DNA of 64,000 bases. Source: Streptomyces inusitatus. GTDB taxonomy: Bacteria > Actinomycetota > Actinomycetes > Streptomycetales > Streptomycetaceae. The stretch lies in the NCBI RefSeq assembly GCF_014651115.1, contig NZ_BMWG01000002.1:124001-188000 (forward strand). Direction: 5' to 3'. Below the pieces are notes generated by a model. It was not told the DNA's origin. It ran no database searches and saw only the letters and a program-made list of their open reading frames with translations. Positions 7,824 through 15,949 of the stretch are shown in pieces. Numbering within the stretch: the stretch's first letter is position 1; each line of letters opens with the position of its first letter. The position numbers were made by a program, and so were the translations under genes.

Positions 7824-9497
7824 GTGCAGCAGGACCTCATCACGCGGGCCCGGGCGTGGCTGGCGGAGGACCCGGACCCGGAGACACGGGACGAACTCGG
7901 CGAGCTGATCGAGGCCGGGGACCACGACGGGCTGACCGCCCGGTTCAGCGGAACGCTCCAGTTCGGCACCGCCGGGCTCCGGGGCGAGCTGGGCGCGGGC
8001 CCCATGCGGATGAACCGCGCCGTGGTGATCCGCGCCGCCGCCGGTCTCGCCGCGTACCTCAAGGCTCAGGGCCAGGGCGACGGCCTCGTCGTCATCGGCT
8101 ACGACGCCCGCCACAAGTCGGCCGACTTCGCCCTCGACACCGCCGCCGTCATGGTCGGCGCGGGGCTGCGCGCCGCCGTGCTGCCGCGCCCGCTGCCCAC
8201 CCCCGTCCTGGCCTTCGCCATAAGGCGGCTCGGGGCCGTGGCCGGGGTCGAGGTCACCGCCAGCCACAATCCGCCGCGCGACAACGGCTACAAGGTCTAC
8301 CTCGGCGACGGCTCGCAGATCGTGCCGCCCGCCGACGCGGAGATCGCCGCCGAGATCGACGCGATCGCCGCACTCGCCGACGTACCCCGCGCCGACTCCG
8401 GCTGGGAGACCCTCGACGAGACCGTCCTCGACGCCTATCTGGCCCGTACGGACGCCGTCCTGACCCCCGGCTCCCCGCGCACGGCCGAGGTCGTCTACAC
8501 CGCCATGCACGGCGTCGGCAAGGACGTCCTCCTCGCCACCTTCGCCCGCGCCGGCTTCCCCGCCCCCACCCTGGTGGCCGAGCAGGCCGAGCCCGACCCC
8601 GAATTCCCCACGGTCGCCTTCCCCAACCCGGAGGAGCCGGGCGCGATGGACCTCGCGTTCGCCACCGCCCGCCGCGCCCGCCCCGACATCGTCATCGCCA
8701 ACGACCCCGACGCCGACCGCTGCGCCGTCGCCGTCCCGGACGGAGACGGAGACGGAGACGGAGACGGCGGCGGCGGCGGCGGCTGGCGCATGCTCCGCGG
8801 CGACGAGGTCGGCGCGCTGCTCGCCGCCCACCTGGTCCGCACCGGCGCGCGCGGCACCTTCGCCGAGTCGATCGTCTCCTCCTCCCTCCTCGGCCGGATC
8901 GCCGAATCGGCGGGCCTGCGGTACGAGGAGACCCTCACCGGCTTCAAGTGGATCGCCCGCGTCGAGGGCCTGCGGTACGGCTACGAGGAGGCCCTCGGCT
9001 ACTGCGTCGACCCCGAGGGCGTCCGCGACAAGGACGGCATCACGGCGGCACTCCTCGTCGCCGAGCTGGCCTCCGTCCTCAAGGAGCAGGGCCGCACCCT
9101 CACCGACCTCCTCGACGATCTCGCCGTCGAACACGGTCTGCACGCCACCGACCAGCTCTCGGTCCGCGTCGAGGACCTCAGCGTCATCGCCGACGCCATG
9201 AAGGCGCTGCGCACCCGCCCGCCCGAGTCCCTCGCCGGGCTCACCGTCACCAGCACGGAGGATCTCAGCCTCGGCAGCGAGGCCCTCCCGCCCACCGACG
9301 GGCTGCGCTACTACCTGGACGGCTCCTACCGCGCCCGGGTCATCGTCCGCCCGAGCGGCACCGAGCCCAAGCTCAAGTGCTACCTGGAGGTCGTCGTCCC
9401 GGTCTCCGACGCGAGCGGCCTCCCCGCTGCCCGCGAGCGCGCGGCCGGGACCCTGGCGGCGCTCAAGCGCGACCTGGCGGCGGCCGCGGGCATCTGA
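7824..9497 (+). CDS. Phospho-sugar mutase of the phosphohexomutase superfamily (possible phosphopentomutase)
   Basis: A 557-residue protein with the active-site phosphoserine loop 'VTASHNPPRDNGYKVY', metal-binding 'NDPDADRCAVAV', sugar-binding 'GYEEALGYCVD' and phosphate-binding 'RPSGTEPKLKCYL'. It is usually annotated phosphomannomutase. The length and GYEEALG loop are closer to the PGM2/PgcA branch, which includes phosphopentomutases, and its place between PNP and deoC supports conversion of (deoxy)ribose-1-P to the 5-phosphate; that is inference. The GTG at 7824 follows GGCGGAG. A Gly/Asp repeat interrupts the chain after the metal loop at about residues 306-321. No copy of the nucleoside palindrome lies upstream. 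Confidence 0.88.
   Translation: MQQDLITRARAWLAEDPDPETRDELGELIEAGDHDGLTARFSGTLQFGTAGLRGELGAGPMRMNRAVVIRAAAGLAAYLKAQGQGDGLVVIGYDARHKSADFALDTAAVMVGAGLRAAVLPRPLPTPVLAFAIRRLGAVAGVEVTASHNPPRDNGYKVYLGDGSQIVPPADAEIAAEIDAIAALADVPRADSGWETLDETVLDAYLARTDAVLTPGSPRTAEVVYTAMHGVGKDVLLATFARAGFPAPTLVAEQAEPDPEFPTVAFPNPEEPGAMDLAFATARRARPDIVIANDPDADRCAVAVPDGDGDGDGDGGGGGGWRMLRGDEVGALLAAHLVRTGARGTFAESIVSSSLLGRIAESAGLRYEETLTGFKWIARVEGLRYGYEEALGYCVDPEGVRDKDGITAALLVAELASVLKEQGRTLTDLLDDLAVEHGLHATDQLSVRVEDLSVIADAMKALRTRPPESLAGLTVTSTEDLSLGSEALPPTDGLRYYLDGSYRARVIVRPSGTEPKLKCYLEVVVPVSDASGLPAARERAAGTLAALKRDLAAAAGI
8738..8783 (+). repeat. In-frame microsatellite (GACGGA)n(GGC)n inside the mutase gene
   Basis: About four to five copies of GACGGA run into six GGC codons. 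Translated, this is alternating Asp-Gly then poly-Gly directly after the metal-binding loop, a surface insertion point. Copy number is likely to vary between strains. Confidence 0.85.
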
Positions 9498-9528
9498 CCC
9501 GCCCAGGCTGTACGACCGGAAATCGCTC

Positions 9529-9567
9529 ACCGCCCCCCGTACGGGTGAATCTCGTACGGGGGGCGGT
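9529..9567 (+). terminator. Strong hairpin terminator after the mutase
   Basis: A perfect 15-bp stem, ACCGCCCCCCGTACG (9529-9543) with CGTACGGGGGGCGGT (9553-9567), nine-base loop. Confidence 0.85.
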
Positions 9568-9643
9568 CTGCGCGCTCCGCCGCCCGGCACGGCCGGGCAA
9601 AGGTGGCCGGGTAGTCCCTGCCGACCACCAGGAGCACCAGCCG

Positions 9644-10855
9644 TTGTCCCCCGCCGCGACCGCCCACGCCTTCGTCCCCGCCTCCCGCCGCCCCCCGGCC
9701 CCGGGAGGCGGCGGCACTCCCGGGCCCCCCGGCCTCCTTTTGGCCGCCCTCCGGCGCGCCTGGCCCGCCCTGGCGGCCTATCTCGCCGTACGGCTCTGCG
9801 GGCTGCTGGCCGTCGCCGCGCTGGCCCGTGCCAAGGGCCACGGCGTGTGGCCGACCCTGGCCGCCTCCTGGGATTCGAACTGGTACCTGGACATCGCCGC
9901 CGACGGCTACACCGACACCCTCGGCACCCGCGTCAACGACAACAACCTCGCCTTCTTCCCGCTCTACCCCCTGCTCGTACGCGCCCTCTCGCCCCTCACC
10001 CCCGGCTCCCCCGCCTCGGTCGGGCTGCTGCTGGCGGTCTTCTCCTCGTTCCTCGCCGCCTGGGGCGTCTTCGCGGTCGGCGACCGGCTCCACGGCCGCC
10101 GGGTCGGCACCCTCCTCACCGTGGTGTGGGGCGCGCTGCCCGTCGCCGTCGTCCAGTGGATGGGCTACACCGAATCGCTCTTCACCGCGCTCTGCGCCTG
10201 GGCCCTGTACGCCGTCCTCACCGGCCGCTGGTACTGGGCCGGGGCCCTGGCCTCCCTGGCCGGACTCACCCGCCCCACCGGCATCGCACTCGCGGCGGCC
10301 GTGACCTGCGCCGCCCTCCTCGCCTGCCGCCGCCTGCCGCGCGGACCTCTCCGGGCGGCGGCGGTGACGGGTGCGGTGATCGCCCCGCTGGGGTGGCTGG
10401 GGTTCGTGTCATGGGTCGGGCTGCGGGTCGGCCGTATCGACGGCTACTTCGCCGTCCAGCGCCTCTGGAAGAACGAGTGGGACGGGGGCCGCGCCACCCT
10501 GCTCGAACTGCGCCAGCAGTTCCTCTACGCCAGCCGCCCGCCGCTGTTCGTCCTGCTCGTCTCAGCGGTACTCATCGTCTCGGCCGTGCTCTTCCTGCTC
10601 TGCCTGGCCGACCGCCAGCCACTCCCCCTGCTGATCTTCACCGGCGTGCTGCTGCTCGTCGTCCTGGGCAGCGCGGGCGTCTACTTCCCCCGCGCCCGTT
10701 TCCTGCTCCCCGGCTTTCCTCTGCTGTTGCCTGTGGCCCGGGCCCTGGCACGGGCCCGCCGCCTGTCGACCGTCGCGGTGCTGCTGGGCGCGGGTGTCCT
10801 GCTGTCCGCGTGGGCTGGGGCACACATGCTGCTGGTGTGGGACGGGCCGCCGTAA
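9644..10855 (+). CDS. PIG-V-type membrane mannosyltransferase (GT-C fold)
   Basis: A 403-residue polytopic protein with about ten hydrophobic segments. The extracytoplasmic loop after the first membrane span carries 'WDSNWYLDIAADGY', matching the WDxxWYxxIAxxGY signature of PIG-V/GPI-mannosyltransferase-like enzymes that use polyprenyl-phosphate sugars. 'TGLTRPTG'-like 'AGLTRPTGIALA' is also typical. The TTG at 9644 has AGGAG nine bases upstream and precedes a Pro/Ala-rich cytoplasmic tail. It is convergent with the PH-domain gene. Acceptor (protein, lipid or wall polymer) cannot be told. Confidence 0.82.
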   Translation: MSPAATAHAFVPASRRPPAPGGGGTPGPPGLLLAALRRAWPALAAYLAVRLCGLLAVAALARAKGHGVWPTLAASWDSNWYLDIAADGYTDTLGTRVNDNNLAFFPLYPLLVRALSPLTPGSPASVGLLLAVFSSFLAAWGVFAVGDRLHGRRVGTLLTVVWGALPVAVVQWMGYTESLFTALCAWALYAVLTGRWYWAGALASLAGLTRPTGIALAAAVTCAALLACRRLPRGPLRAAAVTGAVIAPLGWLGFVSWVGLRVGRIDGYFAVQRLWKNEWDGGRATLLELRQQFLYASRPPLFVLLVSAVLIVSAVLFLLCLADRQPLPLLIFTGVLLLVVLGSAGVYFPRARFLLPGFPLLLPVARALARARRLSTVAVLLGAGVLLSAWAGAHMLLVWDGPP

Positions 10856-10865
10856 CAGTTACCCG

Positions 10866-11480
10866 CTACCCGATCGCGAGCAGCACCACGAGCAGCACCA
10901 GCCCGACGACCGCGGGCGCGGCCAGCTCGTACGCCCAGCGCGTCCGGACCTCTCCCTGCGCCCCGGGACTGTCCGCATTCACCTCAGCGAGCAGCCGCAT
11001 ATCCCGAATCGCCTGATCCGCCTGCGGCGTCTTCACCTGAATATCCGACCCGTCCCCCCGACGCGGCCGTTCCTTCCTCGCCTGCTGCCGCGCCGCCCGC
11101 TTGCGCTGCCGCAGCGACACCGGCACGGCCCAGAGCTGGTACTTCTCGCCGTCCTTCGTGAAGATCTCGCTGGAGTACCCGGCGCGCACGTCCTCCACCA
11201 CCGCCCACGGCAGCACGATCGTCCGCAGCGGGTTCCGCACCCGAACGCGGTCGTCATTGACGAACACCGCAGGCCGCAGCGTGAACGCGACGATCAACGG
11301 CACCGCGAGCAGCAGCACCGCCACCGCGAACCACGGCGTCCGCCCGTCCCCCCGTACAGCGGCGTCAATCCCCAGCCACACCGTCAGGCCGAGCAGCAGT
11401 ACGCCACCCGCCATCCCGGCGGGCGAACGGAACACCCGATCGGCGTACACGGGCTTCGCGGGCGGCTTCGAGCTGGTCAT
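10866..11480 (-). CDS. PH-domain-containing membrane protein
   Basis: A 204-residue protein with two N-terminal membrane spans (about 21-40 and 48-67), a bacterial PH-like domain ('RPAVFVNDDRVRVRNPLRTIVLPWAVVEDVRAGYSSE', residues about 70-125), a basic linker and a C-terminal span. The domain family is common in actinobacteria; the function is unknown. The ATG at 11480 is the first Met of the conserved part. Confidence 0.78.
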   Translation of the reverse strand: MTSSKPPAKPVYADRVFRSPAGMAGGVLLLGLTVWLGIDAAVRGDGRTPWFAVAVLLLAVPLIVAFTLRPAVFVNDDRVRVRNPLRTIVLPWAVVEDVRAGYSSEIFTKDGEKYQLWAVPVSLRQRKRAARQQARKERPRRGDGSDIQVKTPQADQAIRDMRLLAEVNADSPGAQGEVRTRWAYELAAPAVVGLVLLVVLLAIG

Positions 11481-11614
11481 ACCCCCGATTCTGCCCCACC
11501 CGGCAAATCCCCCGCTCCCCGGGCACACCCCTCGTATTCGAATACCCGCCTCCGCCGCGCCCGCACTCCGCCATGGTGTTCGCACAACCCGTCCCCCGGA
11601 GAAAGACCCCGCCC

Positions 11615-12025
11615 ATGCGCCCCCAGCGATTCCAGTCCTTCGTCATCGACCTGGCCACCAACCACCCCACCGCGACCAAGGTCCAAACCCTCGCCGAGTC
11701 GGGCGAGACCAAAACCCCCGGCGGCGTCGCCATCACCACCTCGACCGGCGTCTCCCGCTGGGGCATCGTCGGCCAGCTCCCCGACGGCGCCAAGCACGAC
11801 GGCTTCGAGGACGCCCCCGTCAGCGGCGACCCCGTCACCCCGGGCGACGCACCCCAGGCGGCGGACGCCCCGGAAGCCTGGCTGGCGGCCCTCCTCGCCC
11901 ACTCCCAGTCCCCCGAGATCGCCAGCATCGAACGCTGGTCGACCAGCGAGGACGCCCGCCCCGACTACTTCGGCCTGACCGTCCGCTTCCACAACACCGC
12001 GCGGGTCTTCGTCCGCCTCCTCTGA
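11615..12025 (+). CDS. Conserved hypothetical protein
   Basis: A 136-residue soluble protein beginning 'MRPQRFQSFVIDLATNHPTATKVQ'. I do not recognise a domain. It has no membrane span or signal peptide and a Pro/Ala/Asp-rich middle. The ATG at 11615 follows GGAGAAAG; an in-frame ATG at 11573 is an alternative. It marks the start of the accessory stretch running to the Fic gene. Confidence 0.6.
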   Translation: MRPQRFQSFVIDLATNHPTATKVQTLAESGETKTPGGVAITTSTGVSRWGIVGQLPDGAKHDGFEDAPVSGDPVTPGDAPQAADAPEAWLAALLAHSQSPEIASIERWSTSEDARPDYFGLTVRFHNTARVFVRLL

Positions 12026-12041
12026 CCGACCCGCGCGACGA

Positions 12042-12093
12042 CACAGCCGAGCCCCGCCGACCCGGAAGACGGGGCCGACGGGGCTCGGGGCTG
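12042..12093. terminator. Bidirectional hairpin between convergent genes
   Basis: ACAGCCGAGCCCCG near 12042-12056 pairs with CGGGGCTCGGGGCTGT near 12078-12093 with a GG bulge, between the hypothetical gene and the convergent DUF397 gene. Confidence 0.6.
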
Positions 12094-12100
12094 TGCGGTC

Positions 12101-12307
12101 CTACAGCTCGGCGGACCGGGCGAGGGCGATCAGCCCGGCGAACGCCGAGCTGGACACCATGAGGGACGGGCCGCCCGGACGCTTGCTGTCCCGGACGGGA
12201 ACTATGCCGGTGGCGGACGTGTGCTCGGGGGCCCACTCAACGCACTGGCCACCGTTGGCGCTGTAGCTCGACTTAACCCAACCGAGAGAAGAGGATTCGG
12301 CCGTCAC
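12101..12307 (-). CDS. DUF397 domain protein, copy 2
   Basis: A 68-residue protein with the DUF397 pattern 'WVKSSYSANGGQCVEWAP' and 'VPVRDSKRPGGPSL'. Such small proteins are nearly always encoded beside an XRE/DUF5753 regulator, with which they are thought to act. The GTG at 12307 has GGAGA upstream. It is a tandem duplicate of the next gene upstream, with which it shares most residues across the full length. Confidence 0.88.
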   Translation of the reverse strand: MTAESSSLGWVKSSYSANGGQCVEWAPEHTSATGIVPVRDSKRPGGPSLMVSSSAFAGLIALARSAEL

Positions 12308-12315
12308 GGGGTCTC

Positions 12316-12522
12316 CTAGATGTCGGCGGACCGAGCGAGAGCGACCAACCCGGTCCAAGCGGAAGAGCTGACCAGCAGGGACGGGCCGGTCGGGCGCTTG
12401 CTGTCCCGGACCGGGACGACGCCGGAAGCGGCCACACGCTCGGGGGCCCATTCAATGCACTGACCGCCGTTGTCGCTGTACGAAGACTTGATCCAGTTCA
12501 GGGGTTCGGTCGCGGTCGTCAC
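12316..12522 (-). CDS. DUF397 domain protein, copy 1
   Basis: A 68-residue protein with 'WIKSSYSDNGGQCIEWAP' and 'VPVRDSKRPTGPSL'. Its GTG start overlaps the stop of the XRE regulator by four bases, so the two are translationally coupled. A second, very similar copy follows nine bases downstream. Confidence 0.88.
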   Translation of the reverse strand: MTTATEPLNWIKSSYSDNGGQCIEWAPERVAASGVVPVRDSKRPTGPSLLVSSSAWTGLVALARSADI

Positions 12523-13358
12523 GGAGTTCCCTTTCGTACCTGGTTGATCATGGCCACAGAGTCAGCCTGCGAGAGGGCATGCTTTTGGAGCTGATGGTAA
12601 GCCGTCAAGGTAGGCACCACAAACCTCCCTTCACGCTCAAGATGCCCCCGCGCAGCGGATTCTGCGTAGAAGACCAGTGAACGGTCGGGCAGCGTCAGCA
12701 CCGTTATCGGCAGGTTGAACGGACGGCGCTCTCCCATGCTGAACGGGGCCACCTGAAGTGAGGCGTTCGGCTGTTCCGCGAACTCAAGCAGCCGGTCCAA
12801 CTGCGCCCCCATCACCGCAGGTCCCCCGACGGGCCGACGGATGCAGCCCTCGTCCAGCACCACGAAGATCAGCGGTGGCGGAGTCCGGACAAGTGCCGCC
12901 TGTCGCTTGGCGGTCAGACCGGTTCGCTCCTTCGCCTGGTCGTCCGTGATCGCCCCGCGCTCGACGTACGCGTCCGCCAGCACGGCCGCGTACTCCGGCG
13001 TCTGAAGAAGCCCCGGGATGACGCCCACCTCGTACAAGCGGACCTCCACCGCCCGCCCCTCGTACCCGACGAACCCCGGAAACCCTTCCAGCAGCGCGCC
13101 GTACTTCATCCCCAACCACTCGCGCTCGAAAGACTCTTCGGTTCCCGCAAGCCCTAAAACCACATCAACGGCACGACAAAACGGCAAAGTCGCAACCTTC
13201 AAAGCAGTTTCGACATGCGAAACCTGTGTCGGCGAATACCCCATCCGCTCACCCAGCTCACGCTGCTTCCAGTCGCGCTGTTCCCGCTCCCGACGGAGAC
13301 GCGCCCCTAACGCCGCCTGCGGGCTGGCGTCGGGGTTCAATTCCTTCCGGTTTGCCAT
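12519..13358 (-). CDS. XRE-family regulator (HTH plus DUF5753) with two TTA codons
   Basis: A 279-residue protein with an N-terminal XRE helix-turn-helix ('ALGARLRREREQRDWKQRELGERMGYSPTQVSHVET', residues about 16-51) and the C-terminal DUF5753 domain ('EVRLYEVGVIPGLLQTPEYAAVL' onward) found in Streptomyces developmental regulators. The start ATG at 13358 follows GAGGGA. Codons 17 (13308-13310) and 68 (13155-13157) are TTA, the rare leucine codon read by the bldA tRNA; I saw no other TTA codon in the window's genes. The two downstream DUF397 genes form its operon. Confidence 0.9.
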   Translation of the reverse strand: MANRKELNPDASPQAALGARLRREREQRDWKQRELGERMGYSPTQVSHVETALKVATLPFCRAVDVVLGLAGTEESFEREWLGMKYGALLEGFPGFVGYEGRAVEVRLYEVGVIPGLLQTPEYAAVLADAYVERGAITDDQAKERTGLTAKRQAALVRTPPPLIFVVLDEGCIRRPVGGPAVMGAQLDRLLEFAEQPNASLQVAPFSMGERRPFNLPITVLTLPDRSLVFYAESAARGHLEREGRFVVPTLTAYHQLQKHALSQADSVAMINQVRKGTP

Positions 13359-13466
13359 GGGCGTTTCCCTCAACTTTGTTTGCTGATTCCCCGAGTTGAA
13401 CCACTCTCGACTCTAAGCCACGCTAATGCCCCTTGGTAGCGGTTTCGCTACGGAAAGGAGTCACCG

Positions 13467-13757
13467 GTGTCTGGCACGAGTGTTCCCCCGAACAAACAGA
13501 CAGCTCCGGATCTCAAGGCCGCGCACGGGGGCCGCCTCACAGTCGGAGACATCGCGTACGACAGTGAGCGCAAGGCCCTCGGTGTCCTCATGGCGGAGTA
13601 CGGAACCCTCTACTTCCTCCGCCCGCTCACCGGCGGCCGGGAATGGGACGTCGCCAAAGAGAAAGTCCACCCCGCCACCACTACCGAACAGCTCTCCCCG
13701 GCCGTCGCCGAGGCGAATGCCAACAGCCTCCGCCGAGCCGACCGCCACCGCCCCTGA
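13467..13757 (+). CDS. Conserved hypothetical protein divergent from the XRE gene
   Basis: A 96-residue protein, GTG start after AAAGGAG. The sequence 'GGRLTVGDIAYDSERKALGVLMAEYGTLYFLRPLTGGREWDV' reads as a small beta-barrel of the kind found next to XRE/DUF397 modules in Streptomyces. No recognised catalytic motif. The divergent promoter with the XRE gene lies in 13359-13466. Confidence 0.72.
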   Translation: MSGTSVPPNKQTAPDLKAAHGGRLTVGDIAYDSERKALGVLMAEYGTLYFLRPLTGGREWDVAKEKVHPATTTEQLSPAVAEANANSLRRADRHRP

Positions 13758-13898
13758 AACACCCCCATTCCCCCTGGCCGCACACCAGGGGAGGGGAGGG
13801 TGCCCCCGCACCCTCCGGCCCCGGCCGTCACATTCCCCCGCCACGGCCGGGGCCACCCCGTACCCATCCCGCACTCACCCCGAACAGGAGACAAGGCA

Positions 13899-14195
13899 GT
13901 GCCACCCCGCACCCCGGCGGAGAAAGCAGCGGCGCGGAATCGCGTCATCTCCGACCGTGCCACCGTCATCAACCGCTACACCCAGGGCGATTCGCTGAAA
14001 GCAATCGCCCGCACCTACGACGTACACGCGCCGTGGCTCGCGGCCCGTCTCACCCGCTGGGGCGTCCGGGTCCGTACACACGCGCACGCGACCTCCCACA
14101 CCCACGTACACAGGGACAGCAGGACCGGAGCCGTAACGTCCATTCGCTGTCCGGACTCCCGCTGCGGGCGGATCACCGGCGGAATGGCCGGATAG
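13899..14195 (+). CDS. Small helix-turn-helix protein
   Basis: A 98-residue basic protein. Residues about 20-55 ('ATVINRYTQGDSLKAIARTYDVHAPWLAARLTRWG') match a resolvase/terminase-type helix-turn-helix. A C-terminal 'CPDSRCGR' pair of Cys could bind metal. The GTG at 13899 follows AGGAG with eight bases of spacing. Probably a DNA-binding accessory protein; target unknown. Confidence 0.65.
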   Translation: MPPRTPAEKAAARNRVISDRATVINRYTQGDSLKAIARTYDVHAPWLAARLTRWGVRVRTHAHATSHTHVHRDSRTGAVTSIRCPDSRCGRITGGMAG

Positions 14196-14285
14196 GCGTT
14201 CTGTACACCGCGATCGCGGGATCCCTACGGTGAAGGCGGTTCGGACCGTGCCGGAAAGCCTGAGCCTGGTGAAGGGGAGAGCGGT

Positions 14286-14822
14286 ATGCCGAGGATTCGT
14301 GACCGTGAAGCGACGTTCGACATCCCGGACGGGGATGTGTTCATCCACCTGGCCGGCCAGCCCAACCTGGTGTGGGACGTTGCCGGTGCCTCCCAGCAGG
14401 CGGGCGGGCGGACGCTGCTGTGGCCGCGCCACGGCGGTGCCAACCAGCGGTGGCGGGTGACCATTTTCGATGATGAGAACCAGTTCTACACCTGGTTCCG
14501 GATCACCAATGTGCACAGCGGCATGGCCCTGGTCCACCAGGAGGCGAGCAACACCTTCGTCCAACAGCCCCTCGCCCAGGACGGCTGGTCACAAGTCTGG
14601 GCCGCGGGCTATCCCGGCTTCGCCGGTTCGAGCTTCGACCCCGCCAGGCCCGCCCAGCCCCATCCCACCGGCTCCGACGGCATCCGCCTGCGCTACAAGG
14701 GAAGCTCCAGCTTCGGCGGCGTCATCACCATCGCCACCCCCGAGGCATCCGGCACCAACCTGTCCGCCACCGAACGCTGGCAGGACTTCGAAACCGGCTG
14801 GAAGTTCGTCGCCGCCCCCTGA
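14286..14822 (+). CDS. Ricin-type beta-trefoil lectin-like protein
   Basis: A 178-residue protein without a signal peptide. It contains 'GANQRWRV', a QxW motif, and the repeated 'N-H-SGMALVHQEASNTFVQQPL' pattern typical of ricin B-type trefoil repeats; later repeats are degenerate. The start ATG at 14286 follows AAGGGGAG. Such domains bind glycans, but here the protein appears cytoplasmic. It may form a pair with the next hypothetical gene. Confidence 0.6.
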   Translation: MPRIRDREATFDIPDGDVFIHLAGQPNLVWDVAGASQQAGGRTLLWPRHGGANQRWRVTIFDDENQFYTWFRITNVHSGMALVHQEASNTFVQQPLAQDGWSQVWAAGYPGFAGSSFDPARPAQPHPTGSDGIRLRYKGSSSFGGVITIATPEASGTNLSATERWQDFETGWKFVAAP

Positions 14823-14976
14823 CCCTGGCGGCGGAGGCGGGCCGATGGCATCGAGGTTGACGGCAGCGCGAAGATGCACACTCTGGAGGGCGGGGCTTTC
14901 CGAAGCGCCCCGGCCGGGGTGGGCCCGTACGGTGCCAGACCCCGGCACCGTACCGCCCTGAAGGAGACCGCCATCG

Positions 14977-15801
14977 ATGGAAGCCTCACTGGCCACCCCC
15001 ATGATCATGGGGATTCACGGGGTGCTCACCCTGCACCCCTGGATCCGCCGGGAGTACGCGGAGGGCACCCTCGACGAGGATGTGTTCAGCCTGGTCGCCA
15101 CCCGGGCCACCGCCTACGGCTGGCTCGGCTCCTGCGAGCCGGTCCCCGTCGGCGTCCGCTGGGGCCACAACGACGCCGACGGCGACTGGGAGCAGGACGG
15201 GCGGATCCGCGAACTGGGCTGGATGCAGATCGACGTCGGCGACACCCCCCGTGGCCAGCGGCTGCCCGTCCTGCCCGCCGCCACCGTCCTCGGCGAGGGC
15301 CTGGCCCGGGTGGGTCGGCTCGACTTCACCGGACTGCATACCGTGGCGCCCCTGCGACTCGCGGACGACAGCCGCCTCGACCTCCTGGAAGCAGCAGGCT
15401 GGTTCGGCCTCGGCGACCCCGAGGCCAAGGCCGCCTTCACCCTGACGGTGGCCGGGACCGAGCCTGCGGAGATCCCGGGCCGGGCGTCCGCGCTCCTCGA
15501 CGGCGTACGGACACGGGCACGGGATCTCCTCACCATCGAGGCACCGGAGCCGGGCGCGCCCGGGGAACCAGCCCTGACCCCCGCCACCCAGCCCGGCCTC
15601 GCCCACCCGCCCTCCGGCGGCCCCGACGGCGGCCTGGCGGGAATGACCTCGGGCCTGACCTTCCGCTGCACTTCCCGGGAATGGTCTCTGGACCTGGCCT
15701 CCTGGGTGACCGAGATGGTCATCGACACCCTGCGGGAGACCGGCCTCACCCAGCCCGTCGCCATCGCGCTGTCACGTACCGACCTGACCAAGCCTCACTA
15801 G
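14977..15801 (+). CDS. Hypothetical protein
   Basis: A 274-residue acidic protein, ATG after GAAGGAG. I do not recognise it. It begins 'MEASLATPMIMGIHGVLTLHPWIRREYAEG', has a Pro/Ala/Gly-rich segment at about 200-225, and ends in an amphipathic part with 'WVTEMVIDTLRETG'. No signal peptide or membrane span. Confidence 0.6.
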   Translation: MEASLATPMIMGIHGVLTLHPWIRREYAEGTLDEDVFSLVATRATAYGWLGSCEPVPVGVRWGHNDADGDWEQDGRIRELGWMQIDVGDTPRGQRLPVLPAATVLGEGLARVGRLDFTGLHTVAPLRLADDSRLDLLEAAGWFGLGDPEAKAAFTLTVAGTEPAEIPGRASALLDGVRTRARDLLTIEAPEPGAPGEPALTPATQPGLAHPPSGGPDGGLAGMTSGLTFRCTSREWSLDLASWVTEMVIDTLRETGLTQPVAIALSRTDLTKPH

Positions 15802-15949
15802 TCAGTGTCCGTCGGGTCGACTGGAGGAGGGCCGGCTCCGAACACGGTGGAGTGAATGATCATCCTGGCCATGGACCACCACGAAGCGCGGCTGATTGAG
15901 TACGCAGCGTCACAGGCCCTTGGTTTGTTTCCTGCTCTCAGGAGGCTAC

